Assembly: GCA_965230265.1 (NCBI GenBank)
Contig: OZ245999.1
Span: 1,984,001-2,048,000, forward strand
Reading direction: 5' to 3'
Origin: JAJFKX01 sp965230265
Lineage (GTDB): Bacteria; Pseudomonadota; Gammaproteobacteria; Xanthomonadales; Wenzhouxiangellaceae
DNA length: 64,000 nt
Below the pieces are notes generated by a model. It searched no databases. It saw only the letters and a program-made list of their open reading frames with translations, and was not told the DNA's origin. A program made the position numbers and the translations under genes. Below, in pieces: positions 1 to 9,278 of the stretch; within the stretch, counting starts at the first letter, position 1, and every line of letters starts with the position of its first letter.

Positions 1-1
1 C

Positions 2-127
2 CTGCTGATCATCAGCACGGCAATCACCATCGAATGGTTCTGGGTGACTGGTATAGCGATAATAGTTGGCTGGAAATTAATTCAGACGGTATTCACCGCC
101 ATGGACCGACGCTATAACCGATGTTGA
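2..127 (+). CDS. C-terminal end of a membrane protein (partial)
   Basis: An open frame enters from the left edge and stops at 125-127. Its roughly 41 residues are strongly hydrophobic (LLIISTAITI, then FWVTGIAIIVGW), followed by a short basic tail (MDRRYNRC), which looks like a last transmembrane helix with a cytoplasmic end. The stop overlaps the ATG of the next gene, as in a translationally coupled operon. The other two forward frames are polar or closed. The family cannot be told from so short a piece. Confidence 0.45.
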   Translation: MLIISTAITIEWFWVTGIAIIVGWKLIQTVFTAMDRRYNRC

Positions 128-594
128 ATATCCGACATGCCAGTATTGATGATGCCACTATGGTGCTCGAATTTATTCGCGAACTGGCCGATTATGAAAA
201 AATGCTGGATGAAGTGGTCGCCACAGTGGCTGATATCAGCGCAGCCATCCAAAGCCAAAAAATATCGGTCTTAATGGCCGAATGGGATAAAACCCCTGCC
301 GGCTTTGCCTTTTACTTCTATAACTTTTCCACATTTACCAGCAAACCCGGATTGTATCTGGAAGATTTATTCGTTAAACCAGAATACCGCGATCATGGTA
401 TTGGCAAAGCTTTGTTGCAGCACTTGGCCACCATTGCGCTAAACCATCACTGTACCCGAATGGAATGGATGGTGCTAAATTGGAATACACCAGCGATTGA
501 ATTTTATAAGCGCATGGGTGCGTACCCACTGGATGACTGGACCAAATTTCGCCTGGATGGTGATCAACTAAGGGATTTGGCTGACTCAATCTGA
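121..594 (+). CDS. GNAT N-acetyltransferase, SSAT (diamine/thialysine acetyltransferase)-like
   Basis: A 157-residue single-domain GNAT enzyme that should transfer acetyl from acetyl-CoA to a small amine. Residues 14-27 (LEFIRELADYEKML) and the LYLEDLFV strand followed by RDHGIGKALL, the acetyl-CoA pyrophosphate loop, match the spermidine/spermine acetyltransferase (SAT1/SAT2) branch. The end, WNTPAIEFYKRMGA, is the usual closing GNAT helix. The length is normal for the branch. The exact substrate (polyamine, thialysine or another amine) is not visible. It overlaps the tail of an upstream membrane protein gene and converges on the flippase gene. Confidence 0.85.
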   Translation: MLNIRHASIDDATMVLEFIRELADYEKMLDEVVATVADISAAIQSQKISVLMAEWDKTPAGFAFYFYNFSTFTSKPGLYLEDLFVKPEYRDHGIGKALLQHLATIALNHHCTRMEWMVLNWNTPAIEFYKRMGAYPLDDWTKFRLDGDQLRDLADSI

Positions 595-626
595 TCGCTG
601 GGCGTTGTATGGCAACGAATGATTGC

Positions 627-1967
627 TTAAACCCCAGCATCCTGGTCATCAATAACCGCCATCTCATGCCCCCACATTAGCCATGCTGCTCCCAGCAAAG
701 CAATACCGGCCATTAAACAGGCCGCCCAACCAGTGGCAATCAACCCATAAACCGGAGTCAATAGCGCAAAGGCCGTCAGATAAACCAGCGTGGCAATCAC
801 ATTAATCACCACTACGGTCACTGCTTTATTCATCGCATAGGCTGCCATATGCAGGCTGGATGTCGCCAGCTCCATACTGGCTGCCAGTAACAATACCACC
901 AGTACCCCATGGGCCTGTTGGTAGCCATCGCCAAACATCAGCAATAGGACCTGCGAGCCAAATGGAATCGCCAACAGAGCCAGCAGTACACCAATCGCTC
1001 CGGTTAACAGCGCGGTCTTGATGGGTACAGCTTTAAAACGTGGGTCACGGTCTTCCCATAGACGGGTTAAATCGGTGAATATGGCCTGACGCAACAACAA
1101 TGCCGGTTTGGAAACAATCGTCGCAATTTCGCGCGCTACACGAAACAAGCCAGCTGCAGCCGTCCCCAAAAACAGACCTGACAGCAATGTAGCAATCTGC
1201 TTAGGCAACAAATCCAGCGTACCTTGCACATAGGTGACACCAACAAACGGCCAAAAACCTTGATGCTGTACAGCAAGTACCTGAGGCTGGGGTCTAACCC
1301 ATCGTGGTTGCGTCAGCTTTATGCTTACCTGGCGCCACGCCTGATAATGCAAAATCAGATTCTCAATGATGTAGCCCAACCCCCAGGCCACCAGAAAACC
1401 GGTTGCTCCCCACTCCAACTGCCAGGCAATAACCACAGCAAGAAAACGGGCCAATGGCCCCAAGCCCAGCTGCAAACCCAATGCCGCAAAGCGATCATAC
1501 AATCGTAAAATCCCCTTGGCCGTGCTGGTGCCGGCAAACAATAACACCAGACCATAAAACTGCATCCAGTTGGCAAACTGCTGGTCTGAACCCAGTAACC
1601 CGCCAATCCATGGGGCCAGTGCAATCGCGGCCACACAGCTGATTACAGCCGTTAGCACATCCGCAGCATAGCTTGAAGAAAACAGGTTTTTTAAAACCTC
1701 GGTGTTACCTTGCAAGTGAGCAGGCAAACCATATTTAACGATGGCTTCAAAGGCTTTGGTGCTGAAGATACCATTGACGATTAACACATAGGTATGCACC
1801 AGTATCACCAATCCGAAGGTCTCGACCCCCAACTCACGGGCCATAATGGCCAAAGCCATTACCGTAAACACTGCCGCCCCCACTCGCCCACCTAACAGTA
1901 GGCCAAAGTTTTTCAATACACGCGGGCTGTACTCAGGCGATGAATTTTGTGGTGATGGTGTGGGCAT
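627..1967 (-). CDS. Polysaccharide flippase (Wzx/MOP superfamily)
   Basis: A 446-residue polytopic membrane protein with about 12-14 hydrophobic helices. The N-terminal pattern (LLLGGRVGAAVFT, then MARELGVETFGLVILV) is typical of polysaccharide-export flippases that move lipid-linked oligosaccharides across the inner membrane. The later VAREIATIVSKPALLLRQA stretch is also usual for the family. No glycosyltransferase genes flank it, so the glycan is unknown. It converges with the GNAT gene; about 300 bases separate its start from the next gene. Confidence 0.8.
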   Translation of the reverse strand: MPTPSPQNSSPEYSPRVLKNFGLLLGGRVGAAVFTVMALAIMARELGVETFGLVILVHTYVLIVNGIFSTKAFEAIVKYGLPAHLQGNTEVLKNLFSSSYAADVLTAVISCVAAIALAPWIGGLLGSDQQFANWMQFYGLVLLFAGTSTAKGILRLYDRFAALGLQLGLGPLARFLAVVIAWQLEWGATGFLVAWGLGYIIENLILHYQAWRQVSIKLTQPRWVRPQPQVLAVQHQGFWPFVGVTYVQGTLDLLPKQIATLLSGLFLGTAAAGLFRVAREIATIVSKPALLLRQAIFTDLTRLWEDRDPRFKAVPIKTALLTGAIGVLLALLAIPFGSQVLLLMFGDGYQQAHGVLVVLLLAASMELATSSLHMAAYAMNKAVTVVVINVIATLVYLTAFALLTPVYGLIATGWAACLMAGIALLGAAWLMWGHEMAVIDDQDAGV

Positions 1968-2268
1968 GAACAGGTATTTTCTTTATCGTATCAGCGATTC
2001 TAAGTGGGATGTTCGCTATCTGCAAAGCAATCTTATCAGTTCAGCGCACAAGCAAAAGCTTGCACCCGACATTCATTGGCTTCTCAAGACCCACCAATAA
2101 TAAAAGCCATTGATTGATCCGGTTTGCTATCGATACAAAACTCGCCCTTTTAATATTTGCTTTGCTGTATTTATATTTTTTAAAGTGCATGACTAACGCC
2201 CCATGACCGAGGCATACTGAGCATGCCACCATTACCGCATTATAAAAAAGTCAGAGAAGGTAAACGCG
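1968..2268. other. Intergenic region, no gene seen
   Basis: About 300 bases between the divergent flippase and DUF2306 genes. It must carry both promoters. Only short open frames without good start signals occur. Just before the DUF2306 gene there is a GAAGG ribosome-binding sequence (around 2255-2260). Confidence 0.5.
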
Positions 2269-3108
2269 ATGGCAGCCAACCCGGAAAGCCAGGTTAACAA
2301 CCGCAATAGCAAACTATATTCTGTCGCCAATAATGCACTTAAAGGAACCGCTGTCTTGTGGTTTCTGACGGCAGTCGCTGGCCAGTGGATTTTTGTCTAT
2401 TACCTGAGCGTTCATTATGGCGGTACAGCAATACAAGGTGACTGGAGCGCATGGAGCGAGGGTGGGCCACAAGGCATTATCCCGGGCGATACCTTGGGCA
2501 ACATTTCAATGGTTATGCATATTCTACTGGCAGTCATTGTCATGTTCGGCGGGCCATTGCAGTTGATACCCAAAATCCGATCCCGTTTTCCAACCTTCCA
2601 CCGTTGGAATGGGCGTACCTATATCGTGGGTGCAATCGCCGGCAGCTTATTCGGTCTGTATATGATCTGGACCCGCGGTAGTGTCGGCGCCACCATTCAG
2701 CACATTGGCACCAGCTTGGATGGTGTTTTGATTATGGTTTTTGCCTTTATCGCAGTACGCTTTGCGGCAGCTCGCAATATTGTCAGGCATCGGCGCTGGG
2801 CGTTGCGCCTGTTTATGGTGGTCAGCGCTGTATGGTTTTTCAGAATAGGCTTAATGGCCTGGATTATTCTCAATGGTGGCCCTGTCGGCATGGACATGGA
2901 AACCTTTACCGGACCGTTCCTTACTTTCTGGTCTTTTGGTCAATACCTGGTGCCACTGGTCATACTCGAACTGTATCTGCGCACTCAAGACAAGGCTGGC
3001 GCAGCCGGTCGATTAGCCATGGCTGCCGGTCTGCTGGTTGTGACACTGGTAATGGGTGTAGGCATTTTTGGTGCCACAATGGGTATGTGGCTGCCTAAAG
3101 TGAGTTGA
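2269..3108 (+). CDS. DUF2306 membrane protein
   Basis: A 279-residue inner-membrane protein with about seven hydrophobic segments. Two motifs mark DUF2306: HRWNGRTYIVGAIAGSLFG near residue 115, and HRRWALRLFMVVSAVWFFR near residue 178. The conserved histidine/arginine pairs sit at membrane edges. The biochemical role of the family is not established. The start is supported by a GAAGG sequence upstream of the ATG. It stands alone; 150 bases of non-coding DNA separate it from the convergent dioxygenase gene. Confidence 0.8.
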   Translation: MAANPESQVNNRNSKLYSVANNALKGTAVLWFLTAVAGQWIFVYYLSVHYGGTAIQGDWSAWSEGGPQGIIPGDTLGNISMVMHILLAVIVMFGGPLQLIPKIRSRFPTFHRWNGRTYIVGAIAGSLFGLYMIWTRGSVGATIQHIGTSLDGVLIMVFAFIAVRFAAARNIVRHRRWALRLFMVVSAVWFFRIGLMAWIILNGGPVGMDMETFTGPFLTFWSFGQYLVPLVILELYLRTQDKAGAAGRLAMAAGLLVVTLVMGVGIFGATMGMWLPKVS

Positions 3109-3261
3109 TTAGCACCAACCAACAGGACAGTGAACACTGGGTTATTGGTATCAACCTAGACTAAACACAGACAGTAATCTATGAATTACAACAGCAAATC
3201 GTCTGTTGAGGTGATGACTTACTAACTGTCGGAGAATTTTCTTATATTTTAGGCGAGCTGA

Positions 3262-4197
3262 TTATGTCAATTTGATTTCCTGCAAACGCTGCTTTAAGAA
3301 AGCATCGGCAGTAATCGGTTCATAACGATCAGGATTACTATCGGAAACACATTGTGGAAGCGTTTTGATTTCTACATCCGGATTGAAATGCAAAAAATAC
3401 GGCATAGAGTAACGAGGAGTGCCAGCGTATTCTGCCGGTGGGTTGACAACCCGGTGGGTGGTTGATGGCAGCACATGGTTGGTCAGGCGTTGCAACATAT
3501 CACCGATATTGACCACGATGGTACCGGGAATAGTGGTGACCGGTATCCAGCGGTTATCCCGGGTAAGAATCTGTAACCCGGCCTGCTCAGAGCCTACCAG
3601 CAAAGTGATAACGTTAATATCTTCATGCGCAGCCGCACGAACCTGCCCGGCTTCGGCTTCGGTGATGGGGGGATAGTGGATGGCGCGTAAAATACCATTG
3701 CCCTGATTCACCCGGTTCTCAAACCAGTCTTCCGGCAGTTCCAGAAAACGGGCGATAATTTTAAGAATTTTCCTGCCCAGATGATCCAGCGCGTCAAACA
3801 GTGCATAGCCCTGCTCACGCAATTCCGGCAGCTCTTGTGGCCATAGGTTCGGCATTAATATTTCCGGATACTGATTGATGCCCTCCACTTCGCGACCAAT
3901 GTGCCAGAACTCTTTCAAATCCGGCACATTATGGTCTTTGGCCTGCTCTACCCCGAATGCCGTGTAGCCGCGTGCACCGCCTTTACCAGGCTGATGGTAT
4001 TGTTGTTTAACCGCTTGGGGCAAATCGAATAACTGTTTGAAGACTTTATTGGCATCGGCAATTAATTGGTCATCAATGCCATGTCCGGTAAAACCAACAA
4101 AACCAAATGTTTGATAGGCGTTACCAATGGCTTGTACCTGCTGGTCGCTGATGATGCTATTTTCCGATAAATCAAACGTGGGGATGTTGTCATGCAT
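3262..4197 (-). CDS. Isopenicillin N synthase-family 2-oxoglutarate/Fe(II) dioxygenase
   Basis: A 311-residue non-haem iron oxygenase. The N-terminal DIOX_N region (FGFVGFTGHGID, residues 31-42) precedes the jelly-roll core. The iron ligands are visible as H-E-D (AAHEDINVITLL) and the second histidine in TTHRVVNP; RYSMPYF supplies the R-x-S pair that binds the 2-oxoglutarate carboxylate in this family. The substrate is unknown; despite the family name, nothing indicates antibiotic synthesis. Its ATG overlaps the last 8 bases of glmM, so it is probably the distal gene of the ftsH-folP-glmM transcript, where secG commonly lies in relatives. Confidence 0.82.
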   Translation of the reverse strand: MHDNIPTFDLSENSIISDQQVQAIGNAYQTFGFVGFTGHGIDDQLIADANKVFKQLFDLPQAVKQQYHQPGKGGARGYTAFGVEQAKDHNVPDLKEFWHIGREVEGINQYPEILMPNLWPQELPELREQGYALFDALDHLGRKILKIIARFLELPEDWFENRVNQGNGILRAIHYPPITEAEAGQVRAAAHEDINVITLLVGSEQAGLQILTRDNRWIPVTTIPGTIVVNIGDMLQRLTNHVLPSTTHRVVNPPAEYAGTPRYSMPYFLHFNPDVEIKTLPQCVSDSNPDRYEPITADAFLKQRLQEIKLT

Positions 4198-5569
4198 GTT
4201 GAATCACTTCCTTAATTATTTCTGCCACCTGTTCGGCATGCTGGTTGGCTTGCTCGACATCGCTGTGCTCAACCATCACCCTGACCAGTGGCTCAGTGCC
4301 GGATGGGCGTAATACCAGTCGTCCGCTACCATTTAATTGTTGCTGCACTTGGTCAACCGCATGATTAACCGAGGCATGCTGTTGTATATCATTCCAGCTC
4401 ATATTGCTGAGCGGTACATTGATCATGGTTTGTGGCAGCAGTTGCAAACCGTTAACAGCTTCTGCCAGGCTGATATTGCGTCTGACCAGTGCCTGCAATA
4501 CCTGCAGTGCGGTCAGCATGCCATCACCAGTGATGGATTTATCCAGACACAACACATGTCCGGAGGTTTCCCCGCCCAGCTCCCATTGGTTTTCCAGCAG
4601 TTTTTGATGCACATAACGATCGCCAACATCGGCACGAACCAATGGAATATCATTGCGGGTTAGCGCCAGTTCCAATCCATAGTTGGTCATCAAGGTACCC
4701 ACCACACCCTGCTCGGCATTCAGGCGATCATTGCGGTGACGTTCGCTGGCCAGTACATACAAAATACCATCACCATCCACCAGCTCACCCCGGTGGTCTA
4801 CCATCATCACCCGATCACCATCACCATCCAGTGCAATACCCAGGTCGGCAGCATTGGCTTTGACAGCGGCCTGCAAATGCCCCGGTTGGGTGGAGCCGCA
4901 GTGTTGGTTGATATTCAAACCATCAGGCTGGTTATTGATGGCAGTTACTTGCGCGCCCAGTTCTTCCAATATCCGTGGTCCGACGTGATAACCGGCACCG
5001 TGAGCGCAATCGATAACTATTTTTAGGTTTTCCAGGCTGATATCGCTATCTATGCTGGCTTTGCAAAACTCAATATAGCGCCCTGCCGCATCGGCTATGC
5101 GGCGTGCCTTGCCGATCTGATTTTCTGCTGAAATCGGCAAATAGTCAGCTTGCAATAAGCGAATTAACTCTGTTTCGATGGCTTGTTGCTGGCTATCAGG
5201 TAACTTGCTGCCGTCTTTAGCAAACAACTTAATGCCATTGTCATGATATGGGTTATGCGAGGCCGATATCACAATACCGGCACAGGCCCCCAAAGTGCGG
5301 GTTAAATAGGATACTCCCGGTGTGGGCAGTGGCCCGAGCAGAGCAATATCCGCACCGGCGGCCGCCAGGCCAGCCTCCAAAGCCGATTCAAACATGTATC
5401 CGGATAAGCGGGTGTCTTTACCAATCACCACCGTACGGCGTTTGGGTGTCTGCAATACCGTACCAACGGCATGACCAAGACGCAGCATAAAATCCGGGGT
5501 CACCGGTGGATCACCCACCCGACCGCGAATTCCATCGGTACCGAAATATTGGTTCTTAGCGCTGTTCAT
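4190..5569 (-). CDS. glmM: Phosphoglucosamine mutase
   Basis: Converts glucosamine-6-phosphate to glucosamine-1-phosphate on the route to UDP-GlcNAc for peptidoglycan and LPS. The start MNSAKNQYFGTDGIRG is chosen because it gives an ATGA overlap with the folP stop and the usual N-terminus; the frame could extend 10 codons further. It codes for 459 residues, near the family norm. Visible are the catalytic phosphoserine loop SASHNP (Ser104), the metal loop DGDGDR, the sugar-binding GGETSGH and the phosphate-binding RPSGTEPLVRVM. It is translationally coupled to folP upstream and the dioxygenase gene downstream. Confidence 0.96.
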   Translation of the reverse strand: MNSAKNQYFGTDGIRGRVGDPPVTPDFMLRLGHAVGTVLQTPKRRTVVIGKDTRLSGYMFESALEAGLAAAGADIALLGPLPTPGVSYLTRTLGACAGIVISASHNPYHDNGIKLFAKDGSKLPDSQQQAIETELIRLLQADYLPISAENQIGKARRIADAAGRYIEFCKASIDSDISLENLKIVIDCAHGAGYHVGPRILEELGAQVTAINNQPDGLNINQHCGSTQPGHLQAAVKANAADLGIALDGDGDRVMMVDHRGELVDGDGILYVLASERHRNDRLNAEQGVVGTLMTNYGLELALTRNDIPLVRADVGDRYVHQKLLENQWELGGETSGHVLCLDKSITGDGMLTALQVLQALVRRNISLAEAVNGLQLLPQTMINVPLSNMSWNDIQQHASVNHAVDQVQQQLNGSGRLVLRPSGTEPLVRVMVEHSDVEQANQHAEQVAEIIKEVIQHA

Positions 5570-6408
5570 TGAGCCATAGTGTCCCGCATTGCCTGCCATA
5601 CCTGCAAGCTTTGGCGGGTGGCAGTGACATCATGCACACGCAAAATAGCGGCACCATTTTGAGCAGCCAGCAATGCTGCCGTGGCACTGGAAACCACTCG
5701 ATCGTCAGTGTCAGCACCGGTGATCTGACCCAGCATGGACTTACGTGAGAGCCCGGCCAGTATTGGCTGGCCCAACTGCGAAAGTTGTCTCAGGTTCGCC
5801 AGTAGACTGAGGTTATGTTGCAGGGTTTTTCCGAAGCCAAAGCCTGGGTCCAGAACAATTCTATTACGTTCAATACCCGCTGCCACACAGGCTGTTAAGC
5901 GTGCATCAAGGAAGTTAGCGACATCAGCAACCACATCTGCGTAATCAGGATGTTGCTGCATGGTCTTGGGTGTGCCCTGACAGTGCATCAGGCATAACCC
6001 ACAGTGGCTGGCTGCAGCAACAGCTAGTGCACCTTCGGCTTGTAAGGCATTGACATCGTTGATCATGTCCGCACCTGCATCCAATGCTGCTTGCATAACA
6101 GCAGCCTTGCTGGTGTCAATCGAAAGGGTGGCATCCGGGTAATCTTTACGCAGAGCCTGGATCACGGGTATCACCCGTTCCAGTTCGGTGGTCTCGCTGA
6201 CAATATCTGCGCCCGGGCGTGTGGATTCGCCGCCGATATCGATGATTACTGCACCGGCCTCGAGCATCTGTCCGGCATGCATTAATGCCTGATCATGTCC
6301 CAGCCAACGGCCGCCATCAGAAAAAGAATCGGGCGTCACATTGAGGACGCCCATAATAACCGGTTGGGTTAGATCGAGTGGTCGGTCACCACAGATCAAA
6401 TGATCCAT
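5566..6408 (-). CDS. folP: Dihydropteroate synthase
   Basis: Condenses p-aminobenzoate with the pterin pyrophosphate in folate synthesis; it is the sulfonamide target. Motifs are NVTPDSFSDGG, GGESTRPGA, the central DPGFGFGKT and a late KSMLG. The ATG at 6408 gives 280 residues with an N-terminus (MDHLICGDRPLDL) that lines up with known enzymes. A TTG at 6441 in the same frame would add 11 residues. Neither start has a strong ribosome-binding sequence. It lies between ftsH and glmM in the conserved order and overlaps glmM by ATGA. Confidence 0.95.
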   Translation of the reverse strand: MDHLICGDRPLDLTQPVIMGVLNVTPDSFSDGGRWLGHDQALMHAGQMLEAGAVIIDIGGESTRPGADIVSETTELERVIPVIQALRKDYPDATLSIDTSKAAVMQAALDAGADMINDVNALQAEGALAVAAASHCGLCLMHCQGTPKTMQQHPDYADVVADVANFLDARLTACVAAGIERNRIVLDPGFGFGKTLQHNLSLLANLRQLSQLGQPILAGLSRKSMLGQITGADTDDRVVSSATAALLAAQNGAAILRVHDVTATRQSLQVWQAMRDTMAQ

Positions 6409-6460
6409 GGTGTCAGCGCCGACGCTTGGCCATATATGCAATCAATACCCGAAACCTGAA

Positions 6461-8422
6461 CTATGTTGCCAGCGGGCTTTCATCCAGGTTATCGATATCT
6501 TTATCATCAGCGGCCTTGTCTGTGGCTTTAACCTTTGCGGCAGAACCTGAATCATCGTCCGCATCGTTACTGGATGCACTATCACCCCAGTCTTCAGGTG
6601 GGTCCACTGGCTCGCGTGCCATCAACTGATCGATCTGCTTGGCATCGATGGTTTCATACTTCATCAATGCCTCAGACATGCTGTGCAGGATATCCTTATT
6701 GTCTTCCAGAATTTTATTGGAAATACTGTAGGCATCGTCAATCAACTTGCGTACTTCCTGGTCAATCTGGCGTGCTGTTTCATCAGAAACCGATTTGTGC
6801 TGAGTCACCGCACGGCCCAGAAAAACCTCATCCTCTTCATCGCTATAGGTCAGCGGACCCAGAGCATCGGTCAAACCCCATTTGGTGACCATGCTGCGAG
6901 CGATTTTAGTGGCGCGCTCAATATCATTACTGGCGCCGGTGGTGACCTGATCTTTACCAAAAATCAGTTCTTCGGCTATACGCCCGCCAAACAAACTGCA
7001 CAACTGACTCTGCAGGTGCTGCTTGCTGTGGCTGTAACGGTCTTCCTCAGGCAGAAACATCGTCACACCCAAAGCCCGGCCACGTGGAATAATGGTGACT
7101 TTGTAAACCGGGTCATGGTCCGGTACCAGCCTGCCGACAATGGCATGCCCTGCTTCGTGATAAGCGGTGAGTTTCTTTTCTTTCTCGGACATCACCATGG
7201 AACGGCGTTCAGCGCCCATCATGATCTTGTCCTTGGCGCGCTCAAAGTGTTCCATGTTCACTTCACGCCGGTTCCCGCGTGCAGCAAACAAGGCGGCTTC
7301 GTTGACCAGGTTGGCCAGATCGGCGCCCGAAAAACCCGGCGAACCACGCGCGATATTGCGGGCATTCACATCTTTGGCCAATGGTACTTTGCGCATATGC
7401 ACTTTTAGAATCTGCTCGCGGCCGCGCAAATCTGGCAAGGGCACAACCACCTGACGATCAAATCGGCCAGGGCGCAGCAATGCTGGATCGAGCACATCTG
7501 GACGGTTGGTTGCAGCAATCACAATCACACCTTCACCGCCTTCAAAGCCATCCATTTCTACCAATAGCTGATTCAGCGTTTGTTCGCGCTCATCGTGTCC
7601 ACCACCCACACCGGCACCACGGTGACGACCCACCGCATCGATTTCATCGATAAAGATAATGCAGGGTGCATTCTTTTTGGCCTGATCGAACATATCGCGA
7701 ACACGGGAAGCCCCCACACCCACAAACATTTCCACAAAATCCGAACCGGAAATGGAGAAGAACGGCACTTTGGCTTCACCAGCAATCGCTTTGGCCAACA
7801 GCGTTTTACCGGTGCCCGGTGGCCCGACCATTAACAGACCACGGGGAATACGTCCGCCCAACTGGGTAAATTTACTGGGTTCACGCAGGAACTCGACCAG
7901 TTCCTCAACTTCGTGTTTGGCTTCATCGGCACCGGCCACATCGGCAAAGGTGACCTTAACCTGGTCTTCGCCCTGCATCAGTTTGGCACGGCTTTTACCA
8001 AATGACATGGCACCACGGCCACCACCGCCGCCCTGCATCTGGCGCATGAAATATACCCACAAACCAATCAGCAGCAATACTGGGAATGCCCCTAAAAACA
8101 GCTCTAAAAGCACTGAACGACCTTCAGGCTCCTTGCCGTCTACCTTGACTTCGTTATCCAGCAGATCTTTGACCAGACCAGGGTCATCAATACCGATGGT
8201 TTTAAAGTCTGAACCATCGCGCAGTTTGCCGGTGATCTCCTTGCTGAGACCTTTTTCCTCGATCAGGACAGACTCCACCTGACCATTACGCACACGATCC
8301 AGGAACGCGGAATACTCCAGGTTCTGGGTAGTTTCGGCATTCTGGGTATAGTGCTGAAACACTGACAGCAACACCAACAGAATAAATGACCATAAAATCA
8401 GGTTTTTTACCAAATCGTTCAA
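6461..8422 (-). CDS. ftsH: ATP-dependent zinc metalloprotease FtsH
   Basis: Inner-membrane AAA+ protease that degrades membrane and soluble regulatory proteins. Two N-terminal transmembrane helices bracket a periplasmic domain. Then come Walker A GPPGTGKT, Walker B IIFIDEID, the AAA second region of homology and the zinc site HEAGH. A TTG start at 8422 is chosen because GAGGAA lies 6 bases upstream and the product MNDLVKNLILW matches known N-termini; the frame runs back to a GTG at 8458 without such a signal. It has 653 residues. The C-terminus is a polar Asp/Ser-rich tail. Confidence 0.96.
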   Translation of the reverse strand: MNDLVKNLILWSFILLVLLSVFQHYTQNAETTQNLEYSAFLDRVRNGQVESVLIEEKGLSKEITGKLRDGSDFKTIGIDDPGLVKDLLDNEVKVDGKEPEGRSVLLELFLGAFPVLLLIGLWVYFMRQMQGGGGGRGAMSFGKSRAKLMQGEDQVKVTFADVAGADEAKHEVEELVEFLREPSKFTQLGGRIPRGLLMVGPPGTGKTLLAKAIAGEAKVPFFSISGSDFVEMFVGVGASRVRDMFDQAKKNAPCIIFIDEIDAVGRHRGAGVGGGHDEREQTLNQLLVEMDGFEGGEGVIVIAATNRPDVLDPALLRPGRFDRQVVVPLPDLRGREQILKVHMRKVPLAKDVNARNIARGSPGFSGADLANLVNEAALFAARGNRREVNMEHFERAKDKIMMGAERRSMVMSEKEKKLTAYHEAGHAIVGRLVPDHDPVYKVTIIPRGRALGVTMFLPEEDRYSHSKQHLQSQLCSLFGGRIAEELIFGKDQVTTGASNDIERATKIARSMVTKWGLTDALGPLTYSDEEDEVFLGRAVTQHKSVSDETARQIDQEVRKLIDDAYSISNKILEDNKDILHSMSEALMKYETIDAKQIDQLMAREPVDPPEDWGDSASSNDADDDSGSAAKVKATDKAADDKDIDNLDESPLAT

Positions 8423-8428
8423 ATCTTT

Positions 8429-8434
8429 TTCCTC
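8429..8434 (-). promoter_or_regulatory. Ribosome-binding site deciding a TTG start for ftsH
   Basis: On the minus strand GAGGAA sits 6 bases before the TTG at 8422-8420. The upstream GTG and TTG candidates lack such a sequence. This places the ftsH start at a non-ATG codon. Confidence 0.7.
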
Positions 8435-8567
8435 ACTCAAGCTACCAGGACCAACCACGGTCTACAGGCAACCTATCAGTAACGATACGCTGAATGCTTA
8501 TCATACAACAGCGCCATAAGTCATTGCTGCTCTAACATCGCCTTAAAGGCTTTTTTGGACTGGCTGG

Positions 8568-9236
8568 TTACAGTGCCCGCTTATCACGTCCAAGTAAATA
8601 CACTTCTTTACTTCGTGGCCGCGATGCTTGCGGTTTCCGGGTGATTACTTTACCGAAACTATCGCGGGCCTGTTGTAACAACTGATCAAATCCTTCGCCC
8701 TGAAATACTTTACACAACCAACTGCCACCAGGGCGTAAATGTTGAATGGCAAAATCCAGTGCCAACTCAGCCAGATACATGGCACGCGGTATATCAACCG
8801 CCTTCATTCCACTGATATTGGGGGCCATATCGGATAAGACAACGTCTACGGCCCGCCCGTTCATATGTGCATTCAAATACTGCTCCAACTGGTCGAGTAC
8901 ATTATGCTCACGAAAATCACCCTGCAAAAAGATCACATCGGGTATTGCCGGCATATCCAGAATGTCCAGCGCGAACACCTGTCCTGTCTCTCCTACTCTG
9001 CTGGCAGCCACTTGTGACCAACCGCCAGGTGCAGCACCAAGGTCAACCACTACCGCACCGGGGTGCAATAAACGGTCTTTATCATCAATCTCTATCAGCT
9101 TGAATGCCGCCCGAGAACGCCAACCATCGGCCTGGGCTTTACGCACCCATTGGTCATCAAAATGTTCTTTTAACCAGGCTTTGCTGCTTTTACTTCGGCT
9201 CACGCTACCATTTCCACTGATCTTTAAACGAGTCAT
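8568..9236 (-). CDS. rlmE: 23S rRNA (uridine-2'-O)-methyltransferase RlmE (FtsJ)
   Basis: Methylates the ribose of a uridine in the 23S rRNA A-loop using SAM. It has 222 residues from the ATG at 9236. The SAM motif is VVDLGAAPGGWSQ. The catalytic K-D-K-E set is visible in RSRAAFKL, SDMAPN, CKVFQGEG and SKEVYLLG. The open frame runs 51 codons further upstream into the divergent yhbY region, but that stretch is not conserved. It is adjacent to ftsH as in enterobacteria and divergent from yhbY. Confidence 0.95.
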   Translation of the reverse strand: MTRLKISGNGSVSRSKSSKAWLKEHFDDQWVRKAQADGWRSRAAFKLIEIDDKDRLLHPGAVVVDLGAAPGGWSQVAASRVGETGQVFALDILDMPAIPDVIFLQGDFREHNVLDQLEQYLNAHMNGRAVDVVLSDMAPNISGMKAVDIPRAMYLAELALDFAIQHLRPGGSWLCKVFQGEGFDQLLQQARDSFGKVITRKPQASRPRSKEVYLLGRDKRAL

Positions 9237-9278
9237 GCTATTGTTGCATACCCGTAATCGCTCCCCAATATCTGCTGC

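Noticed and set aside
2041..2232. 63-codon minus-strand frame between the flippase and DUF2306 genes
   Set aside because: No start signal, composition unlike the neighbouring proteins, and it spans the probable promoter region.
3180..3215. CAACAG...CTGTTG hairpin as terminator of the DUF2306 gene
   Set aside because: The stem is short and no T tract follows, so terminator function is not supported.
3262..4197. Antibiotic (penicillin) biosynthesis role for the IPNS-family gene
   Set aside because: The family name is broad; no ACV synthetase or other beta-lactam gene is near, and the gene sits in a housekeeping run.
8535..8560. CGCCTTAAAGGC-T6 as a terminator between rlmE and ftsH
   Set aside because: The stem is five pairs with almost no loop, and it points on the plus strand, against both genes.
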